This document shows, in pieces, positions 1 through 8,559 of a stretch of 36,648 nt of DNA (its first letter is position 1; every line of letters begins with the position of its first letter). The position numbers were made by a program, and so were the translations under genes. The notes beneath the pieces were generated by a model. That model made no database searches, was not told the DNA's origin, and saw nothing but the letters and a program-made list of their open reading frames with translations. The stretch covers positions 1-36,648 of the forward strand of contig QILU01000179.1 of NCBI GenBank assembly GCA_003233475.1, read 5' to 3'. Source of the stretch: Ahrensia sp. (GTDB lineage Bacteria > Pseudomonadota > Alphaproteobacteria > Rhizobiales > Rhizobiaceae).

Positions 1-172
1 GCTTGCCATCAATGCCGTGGCCCGCTTGTTTGCTGTCCAGCCGGTAGCGCAGGATTAATGCGACAAGCCCCAGGGCGAAGGCCAGTGGGGCAACAAGCCA
101 GACGAATTTCATCCAGTCCGATAGGGACTGGTAAGTATCGAAAAAATCCTGCCAGAAATTATAGTTTTCCAT
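1..172 (-). CDS. Small membrane protein, N-terminal part (runs off the left edge)
   Basis: Reading leftward from an ATG at 170-172, an open frame of 57 codons continues to the window edge without a stop. The product begins MENYNFWQDFFDTY, then has a hydrophobic segment at about residues 22-41 that would form one transmembrane helix, followed by a basic RYRLDSK stretch, so the C terminus is predicted to be cytoplasmic. A GGGGAG ribosome binding site lies about 8 bases upstream of the ATG. The leader is the folded RNA element at 195-416. I do not recognise the family. Short one-helix proteins of this general look occur near 6S RNA and ygfA loci in Rhizobiales, but that comparison is from memory and weak. 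Confidence 0.55.
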   Translation of the reverse strand, partial: MENYNFWQDFFDTYQSLSDWMKFVWLVAPLAFALGLVALILRYRLDSKQAGHGIDGK

Positions 173-181
173 GTGCGCAAT

Positions 182-239
182 ACTCCCCGTTCTTAAAACA
201 AAACGGCCACCGGAGGTTTTCCTCTGGCAGCCGGGGAGT
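182..239 (-). promoter_or_regulatory. Inverted repeat that could hide the ribosome binding site of the small gene
   Basis: ACTCCCCG at 182-189 and CGGGGAGT at 232-239 are perfect 8-base complements. On the minus transcript the downstream arm contains the GGGGAG ribosome binding site of the gene starting at 172. The upstream arm overlaps the 3' strand of the closing stem of the RNA element. The two pairings exclude each other, as in a translation-control switch. Confidence 0.35.
195..232 (-). terminator. Intrinsic terminator of the structured RNA
   Basis: On the minus strand the stem GGCTGCC-A-GAGG / CCTC-C-GGTGGCC closes an AAAA loop. Eleven of twelve positions pair if two G-U pairs are counted, with one A-C mismatch. 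It is followed directly by GTTTTGTTTT. On the plus strand the same stem would have two mismatches and no T-run, which supports minus-strand transcription. Confidence 0.6.
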
Positions 240-416
240 TAACAAGTCGCCAAGAGACGACCGCGCTGGCCTTTAGGCCATCGTCCCGAAGGAGTGGGCC
301 CTGGACATACGCCAGTGCCTCCCCGACCCTAAGGTTGAGGAGGTGTCGTTACGGTCGACACCGACCGCTCTTGGAGAGGTTGTTACGCCCCGGAACCAAG
401 CCGATTGCCGGTTCTG
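195..416 (-). ncRNA. Structured RNA element (6S-like or leader RNA, family unknown)
   Basis: A GC-rich block forms a long closing stem of three helices: 231-236 with 388-393 (CCGGGG/CCCCGG), 240-245 with 380-385 (TAACAA/TTGTTA) and 250-256 with 368-374 (CCAAGAG/CTCTTGG). Inside are four hairpins, including GGCCT/AGGCC extended by GACGA/TCGTC, CTGG/CCAG, CCTCC/GGAGG and GGTGTCG/CGACACC. The minus strand is preferred because an intrinsic terminator follows at 195-232, a TATTAT box lies at 424-429, and a minus-strand gene follows. The choice is not certain: one or two inner helices pair slightly better as plus-strand RNA, with G-U in place of A-C. A standalone RNA such as 6S, or a cis-acting leader of the small gene, are both possible. 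No known riboswitch core was recognised, and the ends are approximate. Confidence 0.5.
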
Positions 417-596
417 TCTCATCATAATAGGTTCGGAGGAAATTAGAAAGACTAGAGCTAAAGCGTTTTCGGCTTATTCTGAATCATTTAATGGCTCTTG
501 GCTCTATTTTATCAACCGCCATCTTTGAGTGCGCCCCGCGCGCTTCGGGGATCCTGTGTGTTGAGATTGTGAAAGGAAGTAATAGTCCAAACCCCG
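417..596. other. Intergenic stretch without a recognised gene
   Basis: This lies between the RNA element and the end of the first dctM. It is AT-richer than the RNA element. A short hairpin CCCCG/CGGGG at 534-550 could act weakly as a transcription end for the TRAP operon, but no clear T-run follows on either strand. No convincing coding frame is present. Confidence 0.5.
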
Positions 597-1892
597 TCAC
601 ATATTGTTGGGCATCCAGGTCACAATTTGTGGGAAGGCTACAATTGCTGCCAGCGCGATAAACATCAAAAGGAAAAACGGTATTGCAGCCTTCGCGATCA
701 CCAGAATATTTCGCCCCGTTAGTGCCTGTAATACAAACAGATTGAACCCGACCGGCGGGGTAATCTGCGACATTTCAACTACAATCACCACAAATATTCC
801 AAACCAAAGCGGATCAATTCCCGCCTGATAAACCATCGGCATAACAACGGATGTGGTCAGGACAACAACAGATATCCCATCCAAAAAACAACCCAATACA
901 ACGAAGAAAACCGTCAATGCCGCAAGCAGCTGATAGGTGGAAAGACCAAGGGAGCTTATCCACACAGCAAGCAATTTTGGAATGCCGGTAAAGCCCATCG
1001 AAATTGTAAGGAAAGCCGCGCCCGCAAGAATGAAGGCAATCATGCACGAAGTTTTTGTCGCCCCCAACAGCCCATCCATAAAGGATTGACGGTTTAGGGA
1101 ATTAGATTGCCATGAAAGAACCAGCGCCAGTAGCACCCCAACGGCTGCCGCATCTGTCGGGGAAGCAATCCCCGTATAGATCGACCCCATCACACCTAGA
1201 ATAAGGAGAATAACCGGAATCAACCGCCGCGAACGGTGCAGTTTTTCTCTAAAAGTAAAACTCTCAAATTCATCCGGCAATTTGTCCTTATTGAACAAAG
1301 ACCAAATGATGACATAGCCGACAAACAAAGTAACGAGCAACAGTCCCGGCAGAACCCCGGCAACAAAAAGTCGGGCAATAGATTGCTCGGTCGCCACCCC
1401 GTAAACAATCAAAATAATGGAAGGCGGAATCAGAAGCCCCAAAGTCGCGGAACCGGCCAGAGTGCCTATCAACATGGATTCCGGATAACCCCGCTTGGAC
1501 AATTCCGGAATGGTCAATTTACCAATCGTTGCAGCGGTCGCAGCCGAAGAGCCGGAAACAGCGGCAAAAACCCCGCAGCCAAAAATATTCACATGCAGCA
1601 AACGCCCGGGCAACCTGTTCATCCAGGGAGAAAGACCCACAAACATATCTTCCGAGAGCTTTGAACGAAAGAGTATCTCTCCCATCCAAATGAACAAAGG
1701 CAAGGCCGCCAGCGCCCAGGAATTTGAATGCCCCCAAATGGTTGTTGCCAGCACATCCCCCAACGGCGCGCTGGTAAAAAGAGCCATGCCAACCATGCCA
1801 ACCGCCATCAACGAAAACGCAACCCAAACACCAGAGCCAAGCAGGACAAAAAGAACGATCAGCAGAAACCCGACAAGAAGCAACTCACTCAT
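597..1892 (-). CDS. dctM: TRAP transporter large permease subunit, DctM family
   Basis: This 431-residue polytopic inner membrane protein is the large subunit of a TRAP transporter, which couples solute uptake to a sodium gradient together with DctQ and a periplasmic DctP. It shows about a dozen hydrophobic segments, the glycine/serine-rich motif SGSSAATAATIG at residues 113-124 and the LIPPS motif at about 154-158, both typical of TRAP_large. Length matches the family (about 425-440). The ATG at 1890-1892 has a GAGG ribosome binding site and follows the dctQ stop by 15 bases, so translation is probably coupled. It is the last gene of the putA-dadA-dctPQM cluster. The substrate cannot be read from this subunit; context suggests proline or a related amino acid. 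Confidence 0.93.
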   Translation of the reverse strand: MSELLLVGFLLIVLFVLLGSGVWVAFSLMAVGMVGMALFTSAPLGDVLATTIWGHSNSWALAALPLFIWMGEILFRSKLSEDMFVGLSPWMNRLPGRLLHVNIFGCGVFAAVSGSSAATAATIGKLTIPELSKRGYPESMLIGTLAGSATLGLLIPPSIILIVYGVATEQSIARLFVAGVLPGLLLVTLFVGYVIIWSLFNKDKLPDEFESFTFREKLHRSRRLIPVILLILGVMGSIYTGIASPTDAAAVGVLLALVLSWQSNSLNRQSFMDGLLGATKTSCMIAFILAGAAFLTISMGFTGIPKLLAVWISSLGLSTYQLLAALTVFFVVLGCFLDGISVVVLTTSVVMPMVYQAGIDPLWFGIFVVIVVEMSQITPPVGFNLFVLQALTGRNILVIAKAAIPFFLLMFIALAAIVAFPQIVTWMPNNM

Positions 1893-1907
1893 TTATGGCG
1901 CCTCGCA

Positions 1908-2468
1908 TTATTCATTGCTCGTATTCTCAAGCAGGTTTTCGCCCTTTCCATCCCAGGAAGCAGAAGCCCCCCGCGCCATGCAAACCAACTCGTCAATCAA
2001 AGCAATCGCCAGGATCAACAGCCCGACTGCAATCGCCGATTGGGGGATCCAAAGAGGAACAGCAATAATGCCGGAGGAGAGATCATTATAACTCCATGAT
2101 TCATGAACCAGCTTAAAAGAGAACCAGGTGGCAAACAGTGTAACCCCAAGAACCAGCGCAATCACCCCAAGATCAAACCACCGCTGAACCTTCCTGGAAA
2201 GCAACCCCGTTAATAGCGTAACCCGTATATGCCCGCCTTCACGCAAGGTTCCCGCAAGTGCCAGAAAAGAAGCCGCCGCCAGAAAAAAGCCGGTAAAATC
2301 CGCATAGGAAGGGATGGTCATACCGATGGCCCCGCCGAAAAATATTCCCGCTAACCGGTCAGCAAGATTGAGCAGAACCTGCCCGATAACGACGGCACAA
2401 ATAGCAACAATAAAACTGGCCGCCGCATAGAGGCTTAAGCGGTATAATCCATCTAAAAACTTACGCAT
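1908..2468 (-). CDS. dctQ: TRAP transporter small permease subunit, DctQ family
   Basis: The product is 186 residues with four hydrophobic segments, as expected for the small membrane subunit of a TRAP transporter. The ATG at 2466-2468 was chosen (product starts MRKFLDGLYRL) because GGAG stands 6 bases before it. The frame is open further upstream to 2537, but that extension would run through the terminator hairpin at 2505-2532. It lies between dctP and dctM on the same strand, and is separated from dctP by that terminator, so it is probably made at a lower level than the binding protein. Confidence 0.9.
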   Translation of the reverse strand: MRKFLDGLYRLSLYAAASFIVAICAVVIGQVLLNLADRLAGIFFGGAIGMTIPSYADFTGFFLAAASFLALAGTLREGGHIRVTLLTGLLSRKVQRWFDLGVIALVLGVTLFATWFSFKLVHESWSYNDLSSGIIAVPLWIPQSAIAVGLLILAIALIDELVCMARGASASWDGKGENLLENTSNE

Positions 2469-2496
2469 TCCGGTCTCCCATCCGCCTCCGAAGAGC

Positions 2497-2532
2497 AAAA
2501 AAATGGGGCGGCGCAAAACCCTGCGCCGCCCC
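2497..2532 (-). terminator. Intrinsic terminator between dctP and dctQ
   Basis: GGGGCGGCGC at 2505-2514 and GCGCCGCCCC at 2523-2532 form a perfect 10-bp GC-rich stem with an 8-base loop. On the minus strand a run of seven T follows (2497-2503). It sits 15 bases after the dctP stop. It would let binding protein be made in excess over the permease, which is known for TRAP and ABC operons. Confidence 0.9.
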
Positions 2533-2547
2533 TTCATATCAATTTAC

Positions 2548-3519
2548 TTAGTTGGAATAAGCTTTGATGATAGTCGCTCCTTCATCACCGGCAGCTTTCT
2601 TCCAATCAGCAAGCATTGTTACGCCAATCGCCCGTAAACCTTTCATTAATTCATCAGAAGGAGTGATAATTTTAATGCCATTGTCCTTCAGAATTTTGGT
2701 CTTGGTGGCGGTCTCGGCTTTGCTCATTTCCCAGCCACGCGCTTCAGCTTTCTTGGCAGCGGCAAGTACAGCAGCCTTGGTCGCATCATCCAATTTCCGA
2801 AACGCTTTAGTGTTCACAACAACCACATTCTTAGGGATCCAAGCCTGAATATCTGTATAATGGGTAAGGAAATCCCAGGCCTTGGAGTTCGCACCGGTAG
2901 AGGGTGAAGTTATCATCGCTTCCACACGGCCGGTAGAAAAAGCCTGAGCAATATCAGGAACAGCAACCTGTGTTGGTGCTGCACCTGCCAGGGTTACAAA
3001 TTTTTCTAAAGTTGCATTATAGGAGCGAAATTTCAGGCCCTTCAAATCAGCAACAGAATTAATTTCCTTCTTGGTGTAAAGGCCCTGAGGAGGCCATGGT
3101 ACCGAGAACAAAATCGTAAGGTTTTGCTTAGCCATCAGTGCTTCAACTGCCGGGCGTTGTGCTGCCCAAAGCTTTTCTGCATCGCCATAATTGGTTGCCA
3201 GAAAAGGCAAAGTGTCGGTTCCATAAGCCGGATTTTCATTGGCCAGCAGCCCCATGAAAAATTCGCCGATCGGAACCTGCCCGCCGCGAACGGCCTTGCT
3301 TATTTCAGCATGCTTAAACAAGGATGCCGCGGAGTGAATTTTAATCTTAAGACTGCCACTGGTCGCGGCTTCCACATCCTTCGCAAATTGCGCAATGTTC
3401 ACCGTGTGAAATGTTTGGTCAGAATAGGGCGTAGGCATGTCCCAACTCTGAGCCATGGCTGTTCCGGCAAGAGTAATACTCAAGGCGGTACTTGTTAGGA
3501 TTGATGTAAATTTATTCAT
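2548..3519 (-). CDS. dctP: TRAP transporter periplasmic solute-binding protein, DctP family
   Basis: This 323-residue exported protein has a Sec signal peptide (MNKFTSILTSTALSITLAGT, cleavage after AMA at residue 23). The mature part has the DctP fold, including the conserved arginine at about 165 in GLKFRSYN, which in this family contacts the substrate carboxylate. It would bind a carboxylate-containing solute and deliver it to DctQM. The start ATG at 3519 has a GGGAG site about 5 bases upstream. It is the first TRAP gene, 46 bases after the DadA-like gene and followed by a strong terminator. Position beside putA and a D-amino-acid dehydrogenase suggests an amino-acid-type ligand such as proline, hydroxyproline or a D-isomer; this is inference. 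Confidence 0.92.
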   Translation of the reverse strand: MNKFTSILTSTALSITLAGTAMAQSWDMPTPYSDQTFHTVNIAQFAKDVEAATSGSLKIKIHSAASLFKHAEISKAVRGGQVPIGEFFMGLLANENPAYGTDTLPFLATNYGDAEKLWAAQRPAVEALMAKQNLTILFSVPWPPQGLYTKKEINSVADLKGLKFRSYNATLEKFVTLAGAAPTQVAVPDIAQAFSTGRVEAMITSPSTGANSKAWDFLTHYTDIQAWIPKNVVVVNTKAFRKLDDATKAAVLAAAKKAEARGWEMSKAETATKTKILKDNGIKIITPSDELMKGLRAIGVTMLADWKKAAGDEGATIIKAYSN

Positions 3520-3565
3520 TGTAGTCTCCCTGTTTGTTAAACGTTGATTAATTAAGTAATTTTCC

Positions 3566-4834
3566 TCATTGAAAGCGGTTTGGGGCGAAAGGTGTAAGGT
3601 CTGTATTGGGCCTTTGCCCGGCTATCATTTGTGCAACCCAGCGCCCGGTTTTAGGCCCTCCAGATAAACCAATATGTTGGTGGCCAAAAGCAGACCACAC
3701 ATTTGCCGTCTTGTCGAATTTTCCAATCAACGGAAGTGAATCCGGTGTCGCCGGGCGAAACCCCATCCATTCATCAATTCGATCATATTTCAAATCAGGA
3801 AACAATTCCAAAGATTGACGTTTGAGCAAATCCAGCGCTGCCTGCTTACGTTTTTCTGATAACCCGCCAAACTCTACAATTCCGGCCGAGCGCAATCGAC
3901 CGTCCATGGGCGTCACAACAAATTTTCCACTCACCACCATCATCGAAGATTTTGGTACGGGAGAAGCATTTATAAATTCAACATGGTATCCCCGTTCAGC
4001 TTCCAAGGGTACTTTCACGCCTAATTTTTTCGCTAAAGGCCCCGACCATACCCCGGTGGCCAGAACTATTTCATCGGCTTCAACAAACCCCTGTGATATC
4101 TCTAACCCTTTGGCCAAACCATTTTCCAAAGCAACATCCATAACTTCAGCTTTGATCAACTCTCCGTCCATGTCTTTCACATGGGCCGTCAGTGCTTTCA
4201 TATATTTACCCGGATCGCTGATACGGCCATGGTTGGGACACCGTACCGCATATCCAAATCGCCCGGCCAGTAGCGGATCATATTCGGCCAACTGTTCCTC
4301 ATTCAACTCTTCAAATTCATGGCCTCGCTGCCGCCGAATTTCCCAGGCAAAGGAATCCTCCACAAAAGCGGCATGATCTTTATAACCGAACAAATAATCA
4401 CCCCGATGAATAAATTTTTCGGCCCCTGTGCCTTTTGCCAACGCCTCATGCTGGTCTGCACAATCGTGTAGAAGCAAGGACAGTGAATCGGCAATGCGGT
4501 TCACGTCTTTTTTATTCCCGTGACTCAAATATTTCAGCAGGAAAGGCACCAGCCGGGGCAAATATCCCCAGCGTAAAAACAGCGGTGCATTTTTACTCAT
4601 CAACATGCCCGGTACTTTTTTTAACAATCCCGGCACGGGCACGGGAACAATAGAAATTGCCGCCAACACACCGCCATTGCCATGGGAAGCCTCTTCACCC
4701 GGGCCTTTGCGGTCGATTACAACAACATCATATCCCGCCCGCTGCAACCAAATCGCGGTGGATATTCCAACAATACCCGCGCCAATAACAGCAACGCGTT
4801 TTTTGTTCTGACCGCTGTATTTTGATGAACCCAA
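3566..4834 (-). CDS. FAD-dependent D-amino-acid dehydrogenase-like oxidoreductase (DadA family)
   Basis: The product is 422 residues, a DAO-fold flavoprotein. The dinucleotide-binding motif GAGIVG is at residues 18-23 and ends the first strand with VVVIDR near 41. The C-terminal GHQHIGLSGGPKTGR matches the second FAD contact of DadA and related D-amino-acid dehydrogenases. It would oxidise an amino acid or cyclic imino acid and pass electrons to the respiratory chain. The start is a TTG at 4832-4834: no in-frame ATG lies before the FAD motif, and GGGAGGGG stands 5-8 bases upstream. It is 76 bases after putA and 46 before dctP, so it is probably co-transcribed. D-proline or a hydroxyproline isomer are guesses from context; other substrates are possible. 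Confidence 0.82.
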   Translation of the reverse strand: MGSSKYSGQNKKRVAVIGAGIVGISTAIWLQRAGYDVVVIDRKGPGEEASHGNGGVLAAISIVPVPVPGLLKKVPGMLMSKNAPLFLRWGYLPRLVPFLLKYLSHGNKKDVNRIADSLSLLLHDCADQHEALAKGTGAEKFIHRGDYLFGYKDHAAFVEDSFAWEIRRQRGHEFEELNEEQLAEYDPLLAGRFGYAVRCPNHGRISDPGKYMKALTAHVKDMDGELIKAEVMDVALENGLAKGLEISQGFVEADEIVLATGVWSGPLAKKLGVKVPLEAERGYHVEFINASPVPKSSMMVVSGKFVVTPMDGRLRSAGIVEFGGLSEKRKQAALDLLKRQSLELFPDLKYDRIDEWMGFRPATPDSLPLIGKFDKTANVWSAFGHQHIGLSGGPKTGRWVAQMIAGQRPNTDLTPFAPNRFQ

Positions 4835-4910
4835 TTACCCCTCCCGAATGGTTATCTTCAAGAAAAGAAAAAGCCTCAACCACCCCGAATAATCTGTCAA
4901 CAATACAATT

Positions 4911-7900
4911 TTATTTTGACCCACCCATGAGTGCTGCGTTGCCACCGGCAGCCGTGGTATCGATACAAACATGCCGTTCGACAACCAGCCATTGTTCAAA
5001 ATTCTCATCATTCAACAAAGCAACAATTGGTCCGTCCCTCCCGGCCAGACACTGGCGTAATTTTCGAGTATCTTTCGACCAGCACACGACAGCTTCCAGA
5101 TCTTTCACCAAAGCAATTTCCGTAAAACCCTCGCCTTCACTGAGTGCAAATGCAACCGCGTTACAGCCAACACTTCTTGCTCGTTCGGCTTGAATTTCAG
5201 CGTCCTGCTTTGAAGGGCCAAAACACAAAACACGCCCACGGGGGAAAAGCCGGTATTGGTTGGATTCTCCCGTAGGCCCGGGCAATTCAGTAACCTCGAT
5301 CTGGTCCGGGCGTGTGATTTCCTGTTCGGTAAATGCGGCCTCTATTTCGACTGCCGATAAAGGCTCCCCGTCCCATAAAGAATTATCCACCTTCTTCACA
5401 TTTGAGAAACGCGAAAGATAGCGCGGCCCCCCGGCCTTTGGCCCCGTACCACTTAACCCTTCACCCCCAAATGGCTGTGATCCGACAACAGCCCCGATCT
5501 GGTTTCTGTTAATATAGATATTCCCCGCCTTTACCCGATCAATAACCTCATCCACCCTGTCATCAATCCGGCTGTGCATACCGAAAGTCAGGCCGTAGCC
5601 CTGGTTGTTGATCTTCTCAATAACTTCAAAAAAGTCACGCTGTTGATAAGTTGCAACATGAAGAACCGGGCCAAATATTTCTTCCTCCAGTTCTTCAATA
5701 CCATTCACTTTTATCACTACCGGCCCAACAAATGTGCCGACAGCCGACAGGTTTGAAGGCACTTCGATAACTTTCAACACTTTCCCGCGGGCGGTATAAT
5801 TTCCAGCATGGTTCAGAATTTTCTCACGGGCATTTTCATCAATCACCGGTCCGATATCAGTGGCAAAATCTCTGGGGTTTCCAACCACCAGTTCATCCAT
5901 CACCCCGAACAACATAGTCAGAATTTCTTCGGCAATATCTTCCTGCAAATAGAGCATTCGCAATGCACTGCAGCGCTGGCCAGCCGATTGAAATGCGGAA
6001 ACTGCAATATCTCTTACCGCTTGTTCCGGCAATGCTGTGCTGTCCACAATCATCGCATTTAACCCTCCCGTCTCAGCAATTAAGGTTGCATGGGGTTCCA
6101 GATGGAGGGCCATTGAGCGGTTGATAATTTGAGCCGTGTGGGTGGATCCGGTAAAACACACCCCGTTAACCTGGGGGCGAGAGGTCAAAATGGAACCGAC
6201 TTCAAGACCTGTTCCAGGAACCAGTACCAGGACATTTTCTGGCACCCCGGCCTGTCTCAACAGATCGACCGCAAAATCGGCGATCAACGGGGTGGCTTCA
6301 GCTGGTTTTGCCAACACCCCGTTGCCCGCGGCCAGTGCCGCTGCGATTTGCCCGGTAAAAATTGCCAATGGGAAATTCCAGGGGGAAATACAAGTGAAAA
6401 TCCCCACCGGTTGCAATTCTTTTCCTTCAATCTGTGCTGCATAATAGCGTAAAAAATCCACGGCCTCGCGCAATTCCCCAACACAATCCAAAAGGGTCTT
6501 CCCGGCTTCGCACATAAGGATGGCAAATATTTCATGGGCATTTTTTTCATAAAGATCAGCCGCACGGTTCAAGATATGCGCCCTCTCTTTGGGATCAACT
6601 CCAATCCAGGGCCGAACCGCTTCGCAAAGCAGGTTCGCTTCTTGTTTTGAATAAAACCTCACTTGCCCAACTGGTTCTCCACTGGCAGGATTGTTGATTG
6701 TCGTAATTTCTCCTTTCCCGCCACTGGCCTTCCAGAACTTGTCATCAAATTCAGCAATGTCCGCTTCCAGCGACTTCAAAATTTCCGGGTCTTCCAAATC
6801 CCAACCAAAAGAATTTATTCGCTCAGGCATGAACAAATTTGCCGGATGACTTATTGCCGTACTCTCAGGCTTCTCGATGTACGTATTCACCTGCGCAAAC
6901 GGGTCAGCTGCCACCATTTCCGGCGGCACATCTTCATCTACAATTTGATTTACAAAAGAACTGTTCGCCCCATTTTCCAACAATCGCCGCACCAGATAAG
7001 CCAGCAAATCCTTGTGAGCTCCCACCGGTGCATAAATTCGACAACGGGTTTTTTGCCGCCGCAACACCGTGTCATGCAGCGCTTCCCCCATACCGTGCAG
7101 GCGCTGAAATTCGAAGGCAGATTTATCGTCCGCTATTTCCAAAATAGCCGCTACAGTATGGGCATTGTGGGTGGCGAATTGCGGATAGATACGCCCGGTC
7201 ATGCCAAGCAATTTTTGCGCGCAACATATATAACTCACATCGGTGGAAGCTTTTCGCGTGAAGACAGAAAATCCTTCATGCCCCTCCACCTGCGCCAGTT
7301 TAATTTCGCTGTCCCAATAAGCCCCTTTTACAAGGCGCACCATAATACGCCTGTCGAGCCGCTCCGCCAGTTCATACAACCAATCAAGAATTAACGGCGC
7401 ACGAATATTGTAGGCTTGTACCACCACCCCAAACCCATCCCAGTTCTTTAGCACGGGATCAGCCAGCATGGCTTCAATCACATCCAAGGATAAATCCAAC
7501 CGCCCCGCCTCTTCGGCATCTATGTTAAACCCGATGCCGGCTGATTTCGCCAGACTTGCCAGCGCCAAAGCCCTTGGCACCAACTCATCCATAACCCTTT
7601 GTCGCTGTCTGGATTCGTAACGAGGGTGCAGGGCAGAGAGCTTGATGGAAATTCCCGGGTTCTCCCGAATATCATCACCAGTGCTGACTTTCGCCAATTG
7701 CCCGATCGCCTCTGAATAAGCCAGATGATATTGTTTGGCGTCCACCTCCGTTCGCGCCGCCTCCCCCAGCATATCGTAAGAATAAGTGAACCCTGCCGCC
7801 TCATGTTTTTGCGCCTGTTTCATTGCCGTTTGAATGGTTTCCCCCAGCACAAACTGCTTGCCCAGCTCTTTCATAACCTGGGTTACCGCCTGTCTGATCA

Positions 7901-8354
7901 CCGGCTCCCCCAGTCTTTTAACGGCCCCGTGCAGCAGGCTGACCACACCGCCGCTTTCCTCTTCATTCAGCACCTTACCGGTCATAAACAAGGCCCATGT
8001 TGAGGCATTGACCAATGGAGAGTGGGATTGTCCTAAATGTTTACCCCATTCGCTGGTAGCGATTTTGTCCTCAATCAGAGCATCCATTGTTGCCCCGTCT
8101 GGAACCCGTAGCAGGGCTTCTGCCAGACACATCAATGCCACCCCTTCATCGGTGGAAAGCCCGTATTCGCCCAGGAACAATTCCATCATGCCGGGGTTGC
8201 TGTCCCCGCGAATTCGTTCAACAAGCTCAACCGCCCGCTCAACCATTCTCTTTTTTAATGGAGCATCAAACGAAGAACTGGATAGCAATTGTTTTAACGC
8301 CATGCCCTCCGGCATAGTGTGTGCGTTTCGAATTTTTTCTCGGATAATTGACAT
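4911..8354 (-). CDS. putA: Bifunctional proline dehydrogenase / L-glutamate gamma-semialdehyde dehydrogenase (PutA)
   Basis: This 1147-residue enzyme oxidises L-proline to P5C with FAD and then the semialdehyde to glutamate with NAD. The PRODH barrel covers about residues 170-480, with MVRLVKGAYWD near 338 and the substrate-binding pair in YLVRRLLENGANSSF (R456, R457). The aldehyde dehydrogenase domain follows from about 545, with the general base in AETGG (E761) and the catalytic cysteine in GQRCSA (C795). The tail ends with the DTTAAGGNAALMGG motif of the C-terminal domain found in long PutAs. There is no N-terminal ribbon-helix-helix domain, so it is not self-regulating as in E. coli. The ATG at 8354 was chosen; an upstream TTG at 8375 is also in frame. 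Confidence 0.95.
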   Translation of the reverse strand: MSIIREKIRNAHTMPEGMALKQLLSSSSFDAPLKKRMVERAVELVERIRGDSNPGMMELFLGEYGLSTDEGVALMCLAEALLRVPDGATMDALIEDKIATSEWGKHLGQSHSPLVNASTWALFMTGKVLNEEESGGVVSLLHGAVKRLGEPVIRQAVTQVMKELGKQFVLGETIQTAMKQAQKHEAAGFTYSYDMLGEAARTEVDAKQYHLAYSEAIGQLAKVSTGDDIRENPGISIKLSALHPRYESRQRQRVMDELVPRALALASLAKSAGIGFNIDAEEAGRLDLSLDVIEAMLADPVLKNWDGFGVVVQAYNIRAPLILDWLYELAERLDRRIMVRLVKGAYWDSEIKLAQVEGHEGFSVFTRKASTDVSYICCAQKLLGMTGRIYPQFATHNAHTVAAILEIADDKSAFEFQRLHGMGEALHDTVLRRQKTRCRIYAPVGAHKDLLAYLVRRLLENGANSSFVNQIVDEDVPPEMVAADPFAQVNTYIEKPESTAISHPANLFMPERINSFGWDLEDPEILKSLEADIAEFDDKFWKASGGKGEITTINNPASGEPVGQVRFYSKQEANLLCEAVRPWIGVDPKERAHILNRAADLYEKNAHEIFAILMCEAGKTLLDCVGELREAVDFLRYYAAQIEGKELQPVGIFTCISPWNFPLAIFTGQIAAALAAGNGVLAKPAEATPLIADFAVDLLRQAGVPENVLVLVPGTGLEVGSILTSRPQVNGVCFTGSTHTAQIINRSMALHLEPHATLIAETGGLNAMIVDSTALPEQAVRDIAVSAFQSAGQRCSALRMLYLQEDIAEEILTMLFGVMDELVVGNPRDFATDIGPVIDENAREKILNHAGNYTARGKVLKVIEVPSNLSAVGTFVGPVVIKVNGIEELEEEIFGPVLHVATYQQRDFFEVIEKINNQGYGLTFGMHSRIDDRVDEVIDRVKAGNIYINRNQIGAVVGSQPFGGEGLSGTGPKAGGPRYLSRFSNVKKVDNSLWDGEPLSAVEIEAAFTEQEITRPDQIEVTELPGPTGESNQYRLFPRGRVLCFGPSKQDAEIQAERARSVGCNAVAFALSEGEGFTEIALVKDLEAVVCWSKDTRKLRQCLAGRDGPIVALLNDENFEQWLVVERHVCIDTTAAGGNAALMGGSK

Positions 8355-8559
8355 GCTGGTGTCTAGCCAAAACAATGAACCATGTCAGCATATATTCTGC
8401 GTCAAAACGAGTTTCTTACACCGCTATTAATCATCTGAACACACGAAAATATGACCGCCATTTACTTGTCGGTTTTTCCCCAATCGGAATAGGCTGTTAA
8501 TCTAACGCCCGACTTGAGTCCCCACTCGCCATATTGGCCCAATATATTTGGAAACACCC
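8355..8559. other. Divergent promoter region between putA and the exported-protein operon
   Basis: This 205-bp gap must carry promoters for both directions. A TTGACG box lies on the minus strand shortly upstream of putA, but a well-spaced -10 partner was not found. No regulator gene such as putR (Lrp family) is adjacent. No open frame of note is present. Confidence 0.4.

Noticed and set aside
343..528. Open frame of 61 codons on the plus strand
   Set aside because: Overlaps the structured RNA, shows no family and no ribosome binding site.
1495..2091. Open frame of 198 codons on the plus strand
   Set aside because: It is antisense to dctM and dctQ, low in hydrophobic pattern logic and has no ribosome binding site; a shadow of the real genes.
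6663..7394. Open frame of 243 codons on the plus strand
   Set aside because: Fully antisense to putA, whose frame shows clear catalytic motifs across this part.
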